From NCBI RefSeq assembly GCF_042665255.1, contig NZ_JBHTCD010000002.1: a DNA stretch of 64,000 nt. One strand, 5' to 3'. Shown in pieces: positions 45,469 through 52,701 of the stretch. How positions within the stretch are numbered: the stretch's first letter is position 1; the number at the start of each line of letters is the position of its first letter. The notes under the pieces were generated by a model. The model had not been told where the DNA came from. It made no database searches and was given only the letters and a program-made list of their open reading frames with translations. The translations under genes were made by a program, and so were the position numbers. The stretch is from Insolitispirillum peregrinum. GTDB taxonomy: Bacteria; Pseudomonadota; Alphaproteobacteria; Rhodospirillales; Rhodospirillaceae.

Positions 45469-48213
45469 TTACCAGACCCGCACCGGAAAGCTCAGCCGGA
45501 CCGTGGTCCCCTGCTCCAGCGCGCTGGTAATCTGCAGATCACCGCCGTGCAGACGGACAAAGGCCACCGTCAACGGCAATCCCAACCCGGTGCCCTCGTA
45601 ACGGCGGGCCAGTCGGCTGTCAATCTGCTGGAATGGCATCAGGGCACGGGGGATGTCCTCGGCCCGCATGCCGATACCGCTATCCTGTACCTCGATGATC
45701 AGGGTCCGCGCCTGTTCCAGCCCGGTGGCTGGCGGACAAAAGGCGCGCAGCGCCACCGAGCCGCCACTCGGGGTGAACTTGATGGCATTGCCCAACAGAT
45801 TGATCAGGATCTGTTTCAGGCGGCGCGGTTCGCCCCACATGTCGGGCAGGTCCGGTTCAATCGTGCTGCGCATCTGAATGCCGGCATCACTGGCGCGTAC
45901 CGACACCAGCCGCAGGGCGCTGTCGGCAATGTCGGCAAAGGCCACCCGTTCGGGATGCAGGGTCATTTCCCCGGCTTCCACCCGGCTGACATCAAGAATG
46001 TCGTTGATCACGTCCAGCAGGTGGCGACCGGATTCCAGAATGTTGTAGGCATACTCCTTGTAGGACGACGGCGTGACCACCCCGAACAGTTCGGAATAAA
46101 TCACCTCGGAAAAGCCGATGATCGCATTCAGCGGTGTCCGCAGTTCATGGCTCATGTTGGCCAGGAACTCGGTCTTGGCCCGGTTGGCCCATTCGGCCTG
46201 TTCCTTGGCCACGATCAGGTCATCCTCGGCCTTGCGGCGAGCGGTGATGTCACCCAGCGACCCGGCCATCCGGTAGACATGCCCACGCGCATCCCGCACC
46301 GCCAGCCCGCGATGCTGCACCCAGCGCAAGGCTCCGTCGGCATCGGTGATGCGATAGCTGCAGGAAAAGAACGGGGTCAGCCCTTTCAGGTGTCGCCGCA
46401 GGGCCTCGCGGAAGGCTGGCAGGTCTTCACGGCAGATCAGCGCCAGCCATTGCGATGGCTTTTGCACCGTCTGCGGATGAACCCCCAGCACATCCCAGGT
46501 GTGCGGGCTGAAATAGACGCAATCCGACCGCACATCCCAGTCCCAGATCGCTTCGTTGGTACCGGAAATCGCCAACTGGTGACGTTCTTCGCTGGCACGC
46601 AGGGCGGCTTCGGCTTCCTTGCGCTCGGTGATGTCGCGCACCACCCCGGTAAACAGGATGCGCCCGCCAATCCGCAGTTCCGACACCGCCAGCTCGATCG
46701 GGAACACGGTCCCGTCCTTGCGCTGGGCCACTTCCTCGCGGCCAATGCCGATGATTTTCTTGTGGCCGGTTTCCAGATAGTTTTCCAGATACTGGCCATG
46801 CATCTGCCGTTGCCCGCTGGGGATCAGCATGTGGACCGGCTGCCCGGCCACTTCGGCGGCGGTGTAGCCGAAAATGCGTTCGGCAGCGGTGTTGAAACTT
46901 TCGATCCGGCCACGGTGATCAATGGTAATGATGCCATCGACCACGGTATTCATGATCCCGTCCAGCTGCCGTTCACGGGCCAGCGTCGCATCATTGGCTT
47001 GCTGGATCTCGCTGAGGTCACGCCCGACCACCATCAGTTCGCTGCCATCATCGCACAGCGGCAACACCGCCAGCTCCAGCGGAGCCATCACCGGCCCCAC
47101 CGTTTGCCCCGTCGCCTGTTCCGGCAGACACATCAGCGGCACCCGGTGCCAGCGTTCAAACTTTCCGCGGTCCTGCAACACCGCCCGCACCGTTGCCTGC
47201 TGATCCGGCGGCGCCAGATCGGCCAGCGCGCAGCCGATCAAGGTGTCTTCGCCATGCCCCAGAATCCGCAGCCCGGCCGGGTTGATATAGCCAATCAAAC
47301 CATCTTTCAGCACACAGACCAGATCAGGCATCAGCTCGACCAGACGGCGGTGCCGCTGTTCGCTGTCGGCCAGCGCCTTTTCCGCCCGCCGCCGCAAGGT
47401 GATGTCGGATTCGATCGCTACCGCCCCGCCATCCGGCGTCCGTGCCTCACGCAACAGCACCGTCCGGCCATCGGCATACTCGATTTCACGCGGCCCGCGC
47501 GGAGCGCGATGGTCCAGCAGGCGCTGCTGTATCCATGGCTCGGGATGGGAGCGCGCCGACGCAATCAGCCCGCTGTCCACCGCGGCCCGGACGATCTCTT
47601 CAAAGCTGGTGCCGGGCACCAGCAGGCTGCCCAGCCCCGGCAAGCCTTCCACAAAGCGCGTATTGCACAGCACCAGACGGTCATCGGCATCAAACAGGAC
47701 AAACGCCTCGTTCATGCTGCCAATGGCCTGCCGCAGCCGGGCCCGCATGGCGCGGGCTTCCTGCTCGGACTGTTCCAGCGTCTGGGCCTGCTGTTTGACG
47801 GTGCTGATATCGCTCAGCGTCAGTACCGTTTGCCCCTCAAGGGTGCGCGAAATCCGCTCGCGCAGCCAGCGGCCATTCTTCAGGGCATGGTCCAGCGGCT
47901 GGTTATGGCGCTTTTGATGGTGGTCCAGCCGGTGCTCGACAAAGAACGGGTCGGCAAAGGCCCCCCGCTCGGCCAGCAGCGACAGCAGGCTGGTGAACGG
48001 CAAACCGACCGGCAGCGCATGGTCCGGCAGGGACAACAGGGAGGCATACGACGGATTGCTGTAGATCAGGTGATCATCGCTGTCAAAGACCGCCACCCCT
48101 TCGCTGACACTGCTGAGTGCCGCCGACACGATGGTCTGGAATTCATGGGAGGCCGTCGAACGCGGCAAGCGCCAGAACGGCTTTTTGCCCGAAGAATTTT
48201 TCCGCACAGGCAT
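45469..48213 (-). CDS. Multi-PAS sensor histidine kinase
   Basis: 914-residue cytoplasmic kinase without membrane helices. Five PAS-like domains are visible: beginning near ALSSVSEGVAVFDSDD, AIGSMNEAFVLFDADD, LVELMPDLVCVLKDG, IMNTVVDGIITIDHRG and LAISGTNEAIWDWDVRS (with a PAC motif afterwards). HisKA has the phospho-His in FLANMSHELRTPLNAII; the HATPase_c domain has NLLGNAIKFTPSGG, DSGIGM and GTGLGL. No receiver is attached. ATG 48213 gives MPVRKNSSG; the in-frame upstream extension is less likely. A possible but untested partner is the orphan phosphorelay at 23-25 kb. Confidence 0.92.
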   Translation of the reverse strand: MPVRKNSSGKKPFWRLPRSTASHEFQTIVSAALSSVSEGVAVFDSDDHLIYSNPSYASLLSLPDHALPVGLPFTSLLSLLAERGAFADPFFVEHRLDHHQKRHNQPLDHALKNGRWLRERISRTLEGQTVLTLSDISTVKQQAQTLEQSEQEARAMRARLRQAIGSMNEAFVLFDADDRLVLCNTRFVEGLPGLGSLLVPGTSFEEIVRAAVDSGLIASARSHPEPWIQQRLLDHRAPRGPREIEYADGRTVLLREARTPDGGAVAIESDITLRRRAEKALADSEQRHRRLVELMPDLVCVLKDGLIGYINPAGLRILGHGEDTLIGCALADLAPPDQQATVRAVLQDRGKFERWHRVPLMCLPEQATGQTVGPVMAPLELAVLPLCDDGSELMVVGRDLSEIQQANDATLARERQLDGIMNTVVDGIITIDHRGRIESFNTAAERIFGYTAAEVAGQPVHMLIPSGQRQMHGQYLENYLETGHKKIIGIGREEVAQRKDGTVFPIELAVSELRIGGRILFTGVVRDITERKEAEAALRASEERHQLAISGTNEAIWDWDVRSDCVYFSPHTWDVLGVHPQTVQKPSQWLALICREDLPAFREALRRHLKGLTPFFSCSYRITDADGALRWVQHRGLAVRDARGHVYRMAGSLGDITARRKAEDDLIVAKEQAEWANRAKTEFLANMSHELRTPLNAIIGFSEVIYSELFGVVTPSSYKEYAYNILESGRHLLDVINDILDVSRVEAGEMTLHPERVAFADIADSALRLVSVRASDAGIQMRSTIEPDLPDMWGEPRRLKQILINLLGNAIKFTPSGGSVALRAFCPPATGLEQARTLIIEVQDSGIGMRAEDIPRALMPFQQIDSRLARRYEGTGLGLPLTVAFVRLHGGDLQITSALEQGTTVRLSFPVRVW

Positions 48214-48426
48214 CCCTCCCCAACCCAAAGTCGTAACGATCGTCGTAGACACACGACCGTACAGAGCCCTTGGCAGCTCTTTGACGGCCTCCAGCGTTTC
48301 ACAAAGAGCCGCCAACAGGAATAAGGTTTTTCAGAAAATGACCAAAAGAATATACCCCATCCCTGATGGTGGATAAAAGATGTACGACCATTCTCTGGCT
48401 GATGACCACCAACCGACCCGCGGCTA

Positions 48427-48641
48427 GACCAGCGTGCGCTGAATCTGATGCCACAGTACACGACGGTTTGAAAACAAGGGCGGGCTGCCGCCCGAACCTG
48501 CTCGGGGCCTGAGGCCCCGAATCCCAATTTTCTCTTTTATGATCAAAGGAATGGGGTCTGGGGCCGACTGGCCCCAGCGAGGTGTGGAGCAGCGCTCCAC
48601 GTTACTGTCGTGTACTGTGACCTCATGCAGGCACGCTGGTC
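48427..48641. repeat. Inverted-repeat-bounded element, MITE-like
   Basis: Left arm gaccagcgtgc (48427-48437) and cacagtacacgac (48452-48464) are matched in inverted order by gtcgtgtactgtg (48607-48619) and gcacgctggtc (48631-48641). The interior has two strong hairpins, cggggcc/ggccccg and ggggcc/ggcccc. The right arm is related to sequence at 60052-60088. No transposase frame is inside. Confidence 0.65.
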
Positions 48642-48652
48642 CATGATTTCAT

Positions 48653-48814
48653 GCCGCGTTGTTTATGCGAAAACCGGTTCCCACTTTTCGCACAACGCCG
48701 GTTTTTTCGTGCCGCGTTGTTTATGCGAAAACCGGTTCCCACTTTTCGCACAACGCCGGTTTTTTCGTGCCGCGTTGTTTATGCGAAAACCGGTTCCCAC
48801 TTTTCGCACAACGC
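48653..48814. repeat. 58-base tandem repeat, two full and one partial copy
   Basis: Units at 48653-48710, 48711-48768 and 48769-48814 are identical over compared positions. Each has gccgcgttgtt, the 27-base core starting tgcgaaaaccggttcccact, then acaacgccggttttttcgt. Within a unit, cgttgt and acaacg and the core halves pair, forming a hairpin ending in a T run. The exact 58-base period indicates recent duplication of one dispersed element. Confidence 0.9.
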
Positions 48815-48822
48815 TCCAGGGT

Positions 48823-48852
48823 TTGCCTGTTGGCACCGGAACAGGGTATGAT
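48823..48852 (+). promoter_or_regulatory. Sigma-70-like promoter for the small cysteine peptide
   Basis: TTGCCT (48823-48828) and TATGAT (48847-48852) with an 18-base spacer, about 70 bases before the start codon. The match is good at -10 and fair at -35. Confidence 0.55.
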
Positions 48853-48920
48853 ACTTTATCCACGCCCATCCGGGCCTGTTCGGCTGGCCCACCGCACCAG
48901 CCCGTCATAAAGGAGGCTGC

Positions 48921-49073
48921 ATGGCTGAAGAAACCTGGAAACGCTCCTGCGGCGTCGGTTCTTCCCATGATGCCCCACTGAACAAAAGCAACCCTGCCGG
49001 GATTCCGGCCCCGCTGGGGCGTGGTGCGATCACCGAAGCGGAAATGGCGCCGGAATCCTGCTGCATTTCCTGA
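48921..49073 (+). CDS. 50-residue cysteine-containing peptide of unknown function
   Basis: ATG at 48921 preceded by an excellent ribosome-binding site (aaaggagg, four bases of spacing). The peptide begins MAEETWKRSCGVGSSHDAP and ends EMAPESCCIS, with Cys at residues 10, 47 and 48 and no hydrophobic segment. It is charged and Pro/Gly-rich in the middle. I recognise no family. The Cys-Cys near the C-terminus and leader-like N-terminus could suggest a modified peptide, metal binder or lipid-anchored tail, but nothing nearby encodes a modifying enzyme. It precedes cheZ by 84 bases on the same strand. Confidence 0.6.
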   Translation: MAEETWKRSCGVGSSHDAPLNKSNPAGIPAPLGRGAITEAEMAPESCCIS

Positions 49074-49157
49074 TGCTTCAGGACCGGTGATTGTCTATAT
49101 ACTGAGACCAATGGCAACGCAGGGTTGACCCTGTGCATGAAGTGGGAGAAGTGGGCT

Positions 49158-49946
49158 ATGGATAGTCCGACCGGGATGCCGCGCAAGTTGTTTACCGCCG
49201 AACTGCAACGGCGTCAGAGAGGCAGCGGTGACGGTGGCGAACGCCACGCAAGCAGCCCGTCCTTCTCTTCCGGGGATTCCGGACAGATGATGCGCGAGTT
49301 GCGCTCGATGAAAGAAGAGCTGCGCTCGCTTGACCATCTGTTGCGCGCCCACTTTGAACCGGCAGACGAAGTTGATGAAGACGCCCCCCAGGACGATCCG
49401 ATCCTGCGGGAATACGAACGCCAGAAACAGGAAGTGATGATCCTGCGCACCGAGCTGCGGGCTTTGGCCAACTCGATTCAGGAAACCAAGCGCGAAATTG
49501 CCCACCTGCGTTCAAGCCACACCCAGGGCGACCGGCTGGTGGTGGTGGCCGGGGAACTCGATGCCATCGTCGGATCGACCGAACAGGCCACCGAAGGCAT
49601 CCTTGATGCCGCCGAAAAAATCGATACCATCGCCCACACCCTGAAAGCTGCTGGCGACGACACCTATACGACCCGGCTGGCCGAAGACCTGACCGAGCAC
49701 GTGATGGTGATCTTCGAGCACTGCAACTTTCAGGACATCACCGGTCAGCGCACTACCAAGGTGGTTAACACCCTGAAATTCATCGAAGACCGCATCGACA
49801 AGATGATCTCCATCTGGGGCCAGGAGTCCTTCGCCGAACTGATCGGGGAAGAAGACCACAGCGAAGACGATGCGCGCCTGCTCAATGGCCCGCAGCTGGG
49901 GGCGGCTGCCATCTCGCAGGATGAAATCGACCGTCTGTTTGATTGA
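49158..49946 (+). CDS. cheZ: Protein phosphatase CheZ family
   Basis: 262 residues; dephosphorylates CheY-P to reset the flagellar signal. The diagnostic catalytic helix is CNFQDITGQRTTKVVNTLKFIEDRI (about residues 194-218), with the Gln of GQR equivalent to the catalytic Gln. A long coiled coil with many E/R/K residues (about 45-120) precedes it, matching the CheZ dimer hairpin. The C-terminal ISQDEIDRLFD is the CheY-docking peptide. ATG 49158 was chosen for its family-like N-terminus; the ribosome-binding site is weak. A strong terminator follows 45 bases after the stop. Confidence 0.88.
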   Translation: MDSPTGMPRKLFTAELQRRQRGSGDGGERHASSPSFSSGDSGQMMRELRSMKEELRSLDHLLRAHFEPADEVDEDAPQDDPILREYERQKQEVMILRTELRALANSIQETKREIAHLRSSHTQGDRLVVVAGELDAIVGSTEQATEGILDAAEKIDTIAHTLKAAGDDTYTTRLAEDLTEHVMVIFEHCNFQDITGQRTTKVVNTLKFIEDRIDKMISIWGQESFAELIGEEDHSEDDARLLNGPQLGAAAISQDEIDRLFD

Positions 49947-49991
49947 TGATCAGGGGTGTGGAGCACGGCTTCACACCTCTCTGTTCAAGCC

Positions 49992-50047
49992 CTTATCCAG
50001 CAAAAAGCCCCCGATCCTCTGTGGACGGGGGCCTTTTGCTGGATAAG
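49992..50047. terminator. Long bidirectional terminator between cheZ and the convergent membrane-protein gene
   Basis: Two 22-base arms (49992-50013 and 50026-50047) pair at 21 positions around a 12-base loop; the gcccccg/cgggggc core is flanked by A5 on the left and T4 on the right, serving both directions. Confidence 0.9.
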
Positions 50048-50070
50048 CGGGCTTTATACGGCAAGTGGCA

Positions 50071-50826
50071 TCAGTGGGCAGTCTGCCCCTTCGCCGCCGC
50101 AGGAGCCGCCGGACGACGTTGTGCCGACAGATCGAGACCTTCGCGGCGGATATCAGCCATCAGCGCGCGGGCATGTTCATCAAAGCACGCCTGACTGTAG
50201 GTATCGGCCCCGTGATGGCGCAGGCTGTCCCGCACATCGCGCAGCCCGTAAATCAGGGTGCGCAGGAAATCGTCGCGGTCGTGGGCGCGGCTGGCGTCGG
50301 CAATGGCACCGTTCACCAGACGGTCAACCAGCGCCACATCGGCCAGCGGATTCGGGTCGTCCTGATACATCGCCACCCCGTGGAAACGGTCGCGCAGGTG
50401 CGCCGTCACGCTGTCACTCAGCGAGGACATCCGGCGGGACAGACGGGCGATGTCACGATCCCGGCGGGCAATGATGCTGCGCATCACCGTCACCGCCAAC
50501 GTTACCACCAGCACCGCCACACACACCAGCCCGCTGGCCAGACGATAATCACCATTCTGCGCCAAAGTCGCTGCTTCGCCACAGGCCCAGCCACTGACCG
50601 CCGCACTGACCACTCCGACCCCCCGTGCAAACAGCCCCGGAGCACTGAGGCACAGCAGCAGCGTCATCACCAGATAGATCCCCGCCCCAATGGCCGGAGC
50701 CGATCCGTCGATCACCGAAAAGCCCTCGCGGCCAATCGCACGCACCACTGGAATGGCAAACAGGATACCGGTTCCGACCGCAGCCGAACCAAAGAGGATT
50801 TTCCCGAGCGGGCCAGTGATACGCAT
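50071..50826 (-). CDS. Membrane protein with cytoplasmic helical tail, unknown function
   Basis: 251 residues from ATG 50826 (aggag site nine bases before). About four membrane helices fill residues 8-115 (LFGSAAVGTGILFAIPVV, APAIGAGIYLVMTLLLCLSAPGL and the segment ending VTLAVTVM). A helical cytoplasmic part follows, with RRDRDIARLSRRMSSLSDSVTAHLRDR as a coiled-coil-like stretch, and an Ala/Pro-rich end. No enzymatic motif is seen. It shares its terminator with cheZ and is divergent from the Nudix gene. Confidence 0.72.
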   Translation of the reverse strand: MRITGPLGKILFGSAAVGTGILFAIPVVRAIGREGFSVIDGSAPAIGAGIYLVMTLLLCLSAPGLFARGVGVVSAAVSGWACGEAATLAQNGDYRLASGLVCVAVLVVTLAVTVMRSIIARRDRDIARLSRRMSSLSDSVTAHLRDRFHGVAMYQDDPNPLADVALVDRLVNGAIADASRAHDRDDFLRTLIYGLRDVRDSLRHHGADTYSQACFDEHARALMADIRREGLDLSAQRRPAAPAAAKGQTAH

Positions 50827-51076
50827 GGCAATCTCCTGTTTGTGTGCGGCGCAAGCCTCTGGAGTGGTTTCTGGGGGCATAGTGCTAAGGGATATGGTTC
50901 ACTATACCCATGGCATGCCTTTTGTCGTGTGCTTTTCATCACAGACCATGACTTTTGTGACGAAAAAAGACGGAACCCTGCTGCCAGCCCGCCATACCTC
51001 GACACATTTCCGTTCCCGACGTGACAGAAACGCTCTACCGTGGCCCGTCATTTCCGCCGTTTCAGGACCCCCGTTG

Positions 51077-51934
51077 ATGAGTTTTCTCGACCACATTCAC
51101 GCCTGCAACCGCAAAGACCTGAGCCTTTTCAAGCCATTGATGATCAATGAGCAGCGTGTAGGCTGGGTCCGGTCAACGTTTGAACCCGAACTTGCCCGTT
51201 TCCCGCAGGTGGTCCGACTCGATCACAACGCCGTGAGCCTGTCTCCGGCCCTGTCCACCCCGGACCTGCGCAGCGCCGCCATCGCCGAGGTCTTTGCCAC
51301 TCTGGCCAGCGAAGGCCGCTGTCCCCAGCCGCGCGGCGAGCTGTACGCCTGCAAGACATCATGGTCCGCCCCCGAGCTGTTTCGCATCGACCGGGCACAG
51401 GTGTCGTATCTGGGAATCAGGGCCTATGGGGTTCACATGAACGGCTGGGTACAGACCGCCGATGGTCCGGCCCTGTGGATCGGACGGCGGGCACTGGACA
51501 AAAAGGTCGCTCCCGGCAAGCTCGACAACATGGTCGCCGGTGGTCAGCCAGCCGGCCTGTCACTGGTGGAAAATCTTGCCAAGGAAGCCGCCGAAGAGGC
51601 CGATGTTCCGGCCACGCTGGTCGCACGGGCGCGCGCCGTCGGGGCGGTCACCTATTGCATGGAAGGATCAGGCGGACTGAAGCCCGACACCATGTTCTGT
51701 TATGATCTGGAGCTTCCCGCCGACTTCACCCCGCGCAATACCGATGGTGAAATGGTCGGCTTTGAGCTGTGGCCGGTGCGCAAGGCGCTGGAGGTCATTG
51801 CCGCTGGCGATGACTTCAAGTTCAACGTCAATCTGGTGATTGTGGATTTTGCGCTGCGTCACGGCATTCTGACGCCGGACGACGAGCCGCACTATGAGGC
51901 GTTGCTGACCGGCCTGCGCCAGCCATTACCCTGA
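51077..51934 (+). CDS. Nudix hydrolase with DUF4743 N-terminal domain
   Basis: 285 residues from ATG 51077. Residues 1-120 are the DUF4743 domain; the Nudix domain follows with the box GGQPAGLSLVENLAKEAAEEADV (about residues 155-177), keeping the EAAEE metal ligands. This is the family of yeast YJR142W and the Nudix part of Tnr3, shown to hydrolyse oxidised thiamine diphosphate analogues and so to protect thiamine enzymes. The thiC gene with its riboswitch lies less than 1 kb away on the other strand, which fits. The usual length is about 300 residues. Confidence 0.88.
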   Translation: MSFLDHIHACNRKDLSLFKPLMINEQRVGWVRSTFEPELARFPQVVRLDHNAVSLSPALSTPDLRSAAIAEVFATLASEGRCPQPRGELYACKTSWSAPELFRIDRAQVSYLGIRAYGVHMNGWVQTADGPALWIGRRALDKKVAPGKLDNMVAGGQPAGLSLVENLAKEAAEEADVPATLVARARAVGAVTYCMEGSGGLKPDTMFCYDLELPADFTPRNTDGEMVGFELWPVRKALEVIAAGDDFKFNVNLVIVDFALRHGILTPDDEPHYEALLTGLRQPLP

Positions 51935-52018
51935 AAAAATCCCGGACCATAAGCAAACCCCGGCGAGACGGGGCGCCATGCACTTCATCCCCTCTGCATG
52001 ACGCCCTGGCACCGGTTC

Positions 52019-52438
52019 TTACTGGTCTTCGTCTTCCCGATTGGCGGGATCACCCATCACCACCGCTCCTAACGGCGGCAGCGGAGTGCTCACGTCAATG
52101 ATGTCATCCAGAAGACCTGCACGAATGGCCATGGCAACCGCCTGAACACGGTTGGCCGCACGCATTTTGCGTTGGGCATTGCGCAGATGACTGATGACGG
52201 TTTGGTCAGAGATTCCCAAAATAACGCCGGTTTCCCAGGCCGTTTTGCCTTCAGCAGACCAGGCCAGGCATTCCCGTTCACGCGCGGTGAGCGGGCGGCC
52301 CGACAGGGCTGCCATGGCAAGGGCTTTCTGACTGCTCGGGCGCTTGGGGGCCGAGTCCAGACCGGGGGTGGTCAGAAGATCATCCGGGGTCGTAGCCTTG
52401 GCATATTCGCGCCGAGCTATGTGCGCTACCATGCTCAT
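52019..52438 (-). CDS. Small LuxR-type HTH regulator without sensor domain
   Basis: 139 residues. A LuxR/GerE helix-turn-helix occupies about residues 48-110: LTARERECLAWSAEGKTAWETGVILGISDQTVISHLRNAQRKM. The first ~45 residues are Ser/Pro/Lys-rich and too short for an autoinducer or receiver domain; the C-terminal 30 are acidic. It therefore resembles stand-alone GerE-type regulators. Upstream is a 263-base AT-rich non-coding gap with its promoter. Targets are unknown. Confidence 0.85.
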   Translation of the reverse strand: MSMVAHIARREYAKATTPDDLLTTPGLDSAPKRPSSQKALAMAALSGRPLTARERECLAWSAEGKTAWETGVILGISDQTVISHLRNAQRKMRAANRVQAVAMAIRAGLLDDIIDVSTPLPPLGAVVMGDPANREDEDQ

Positions 52439-52648
52439 ACTCCCTAAAAGGGGTTAACGACATGATCATGATAACCACTGTTCATTTGCGTTGTGAACGT
52501 CTGATTTGAAAAAATTCCAGTTTTTATCTTCTCTGCCTCGCCATGGGGTGTTTTCCAGAAAGAAAAACGCTCCCTGCGTTTATTGAAGTTTCCTAAATAG
52601 GAATAAAGGCTCATTTATACGCATTAATATCTCGCAAAAGTATAAAAT

Positions 52649-52681
52649 CCGGGTGACACGATCGCCACCCGGAAGTTTTTT
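52649..52681. terminator. Terminator of thiC
   Basis: ccgggtg and cacccgg pair around a 10-base loop. On the minus strand the stem is followed by a T-rich stretch (attttata), and on the plus strand by six Ts; it ends thiC transcripts 20 bases after the stop. Confidence 0.8.
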
Positions 52682-52701
52682 AGGGGTATTTGGCCGGCCC
52701 G

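Larger units (their letters stand above)
48214..48920. other. Repeat-rich intergenic region upstream of the cysteine peptide gene
   Basis: 707 bases. From left: the kinase leader (48214-48420), a 215-base element bounded by inverted arms (48427-48641) that contains two GC hairpins, three tandem 58-base units carrying the dispersed gcgaaaaccgg core (48653-48814), and a sigma-70-like promoter before the small peptide gene. No protein-coding gene is credible inside; frames there are repeats translated. Confidence 0.7.

Noticed and set aside
45547..48324. 925-codon open frame antisense to the PAS histidine kinase
   Set aside because: It mirrors a well-supported kinase and its translation is rich in His/Gln/Arg/Pro without domain motifs, as expected of a GC-rich antisense shadow.
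48653..48814. Tandem repeats as a CRISPR array
   Set aside because: The units are contiguous with no unique spacers and contain a dispersed intergenic core; no cas genes nearby.
48651..48910. Short open frames across the 58-base repeats
   Set aside because: They are open because 58 is not a multiple of three and the repeat lacks stops in some frames; the peptides are repetitive translations.
50827..51076. TCACA...TGTGA pair in the divergent region as a CRP/FNR site
   Set aside because: The half-sites are in the reverse of CRP order, and spacing is inconsistent.
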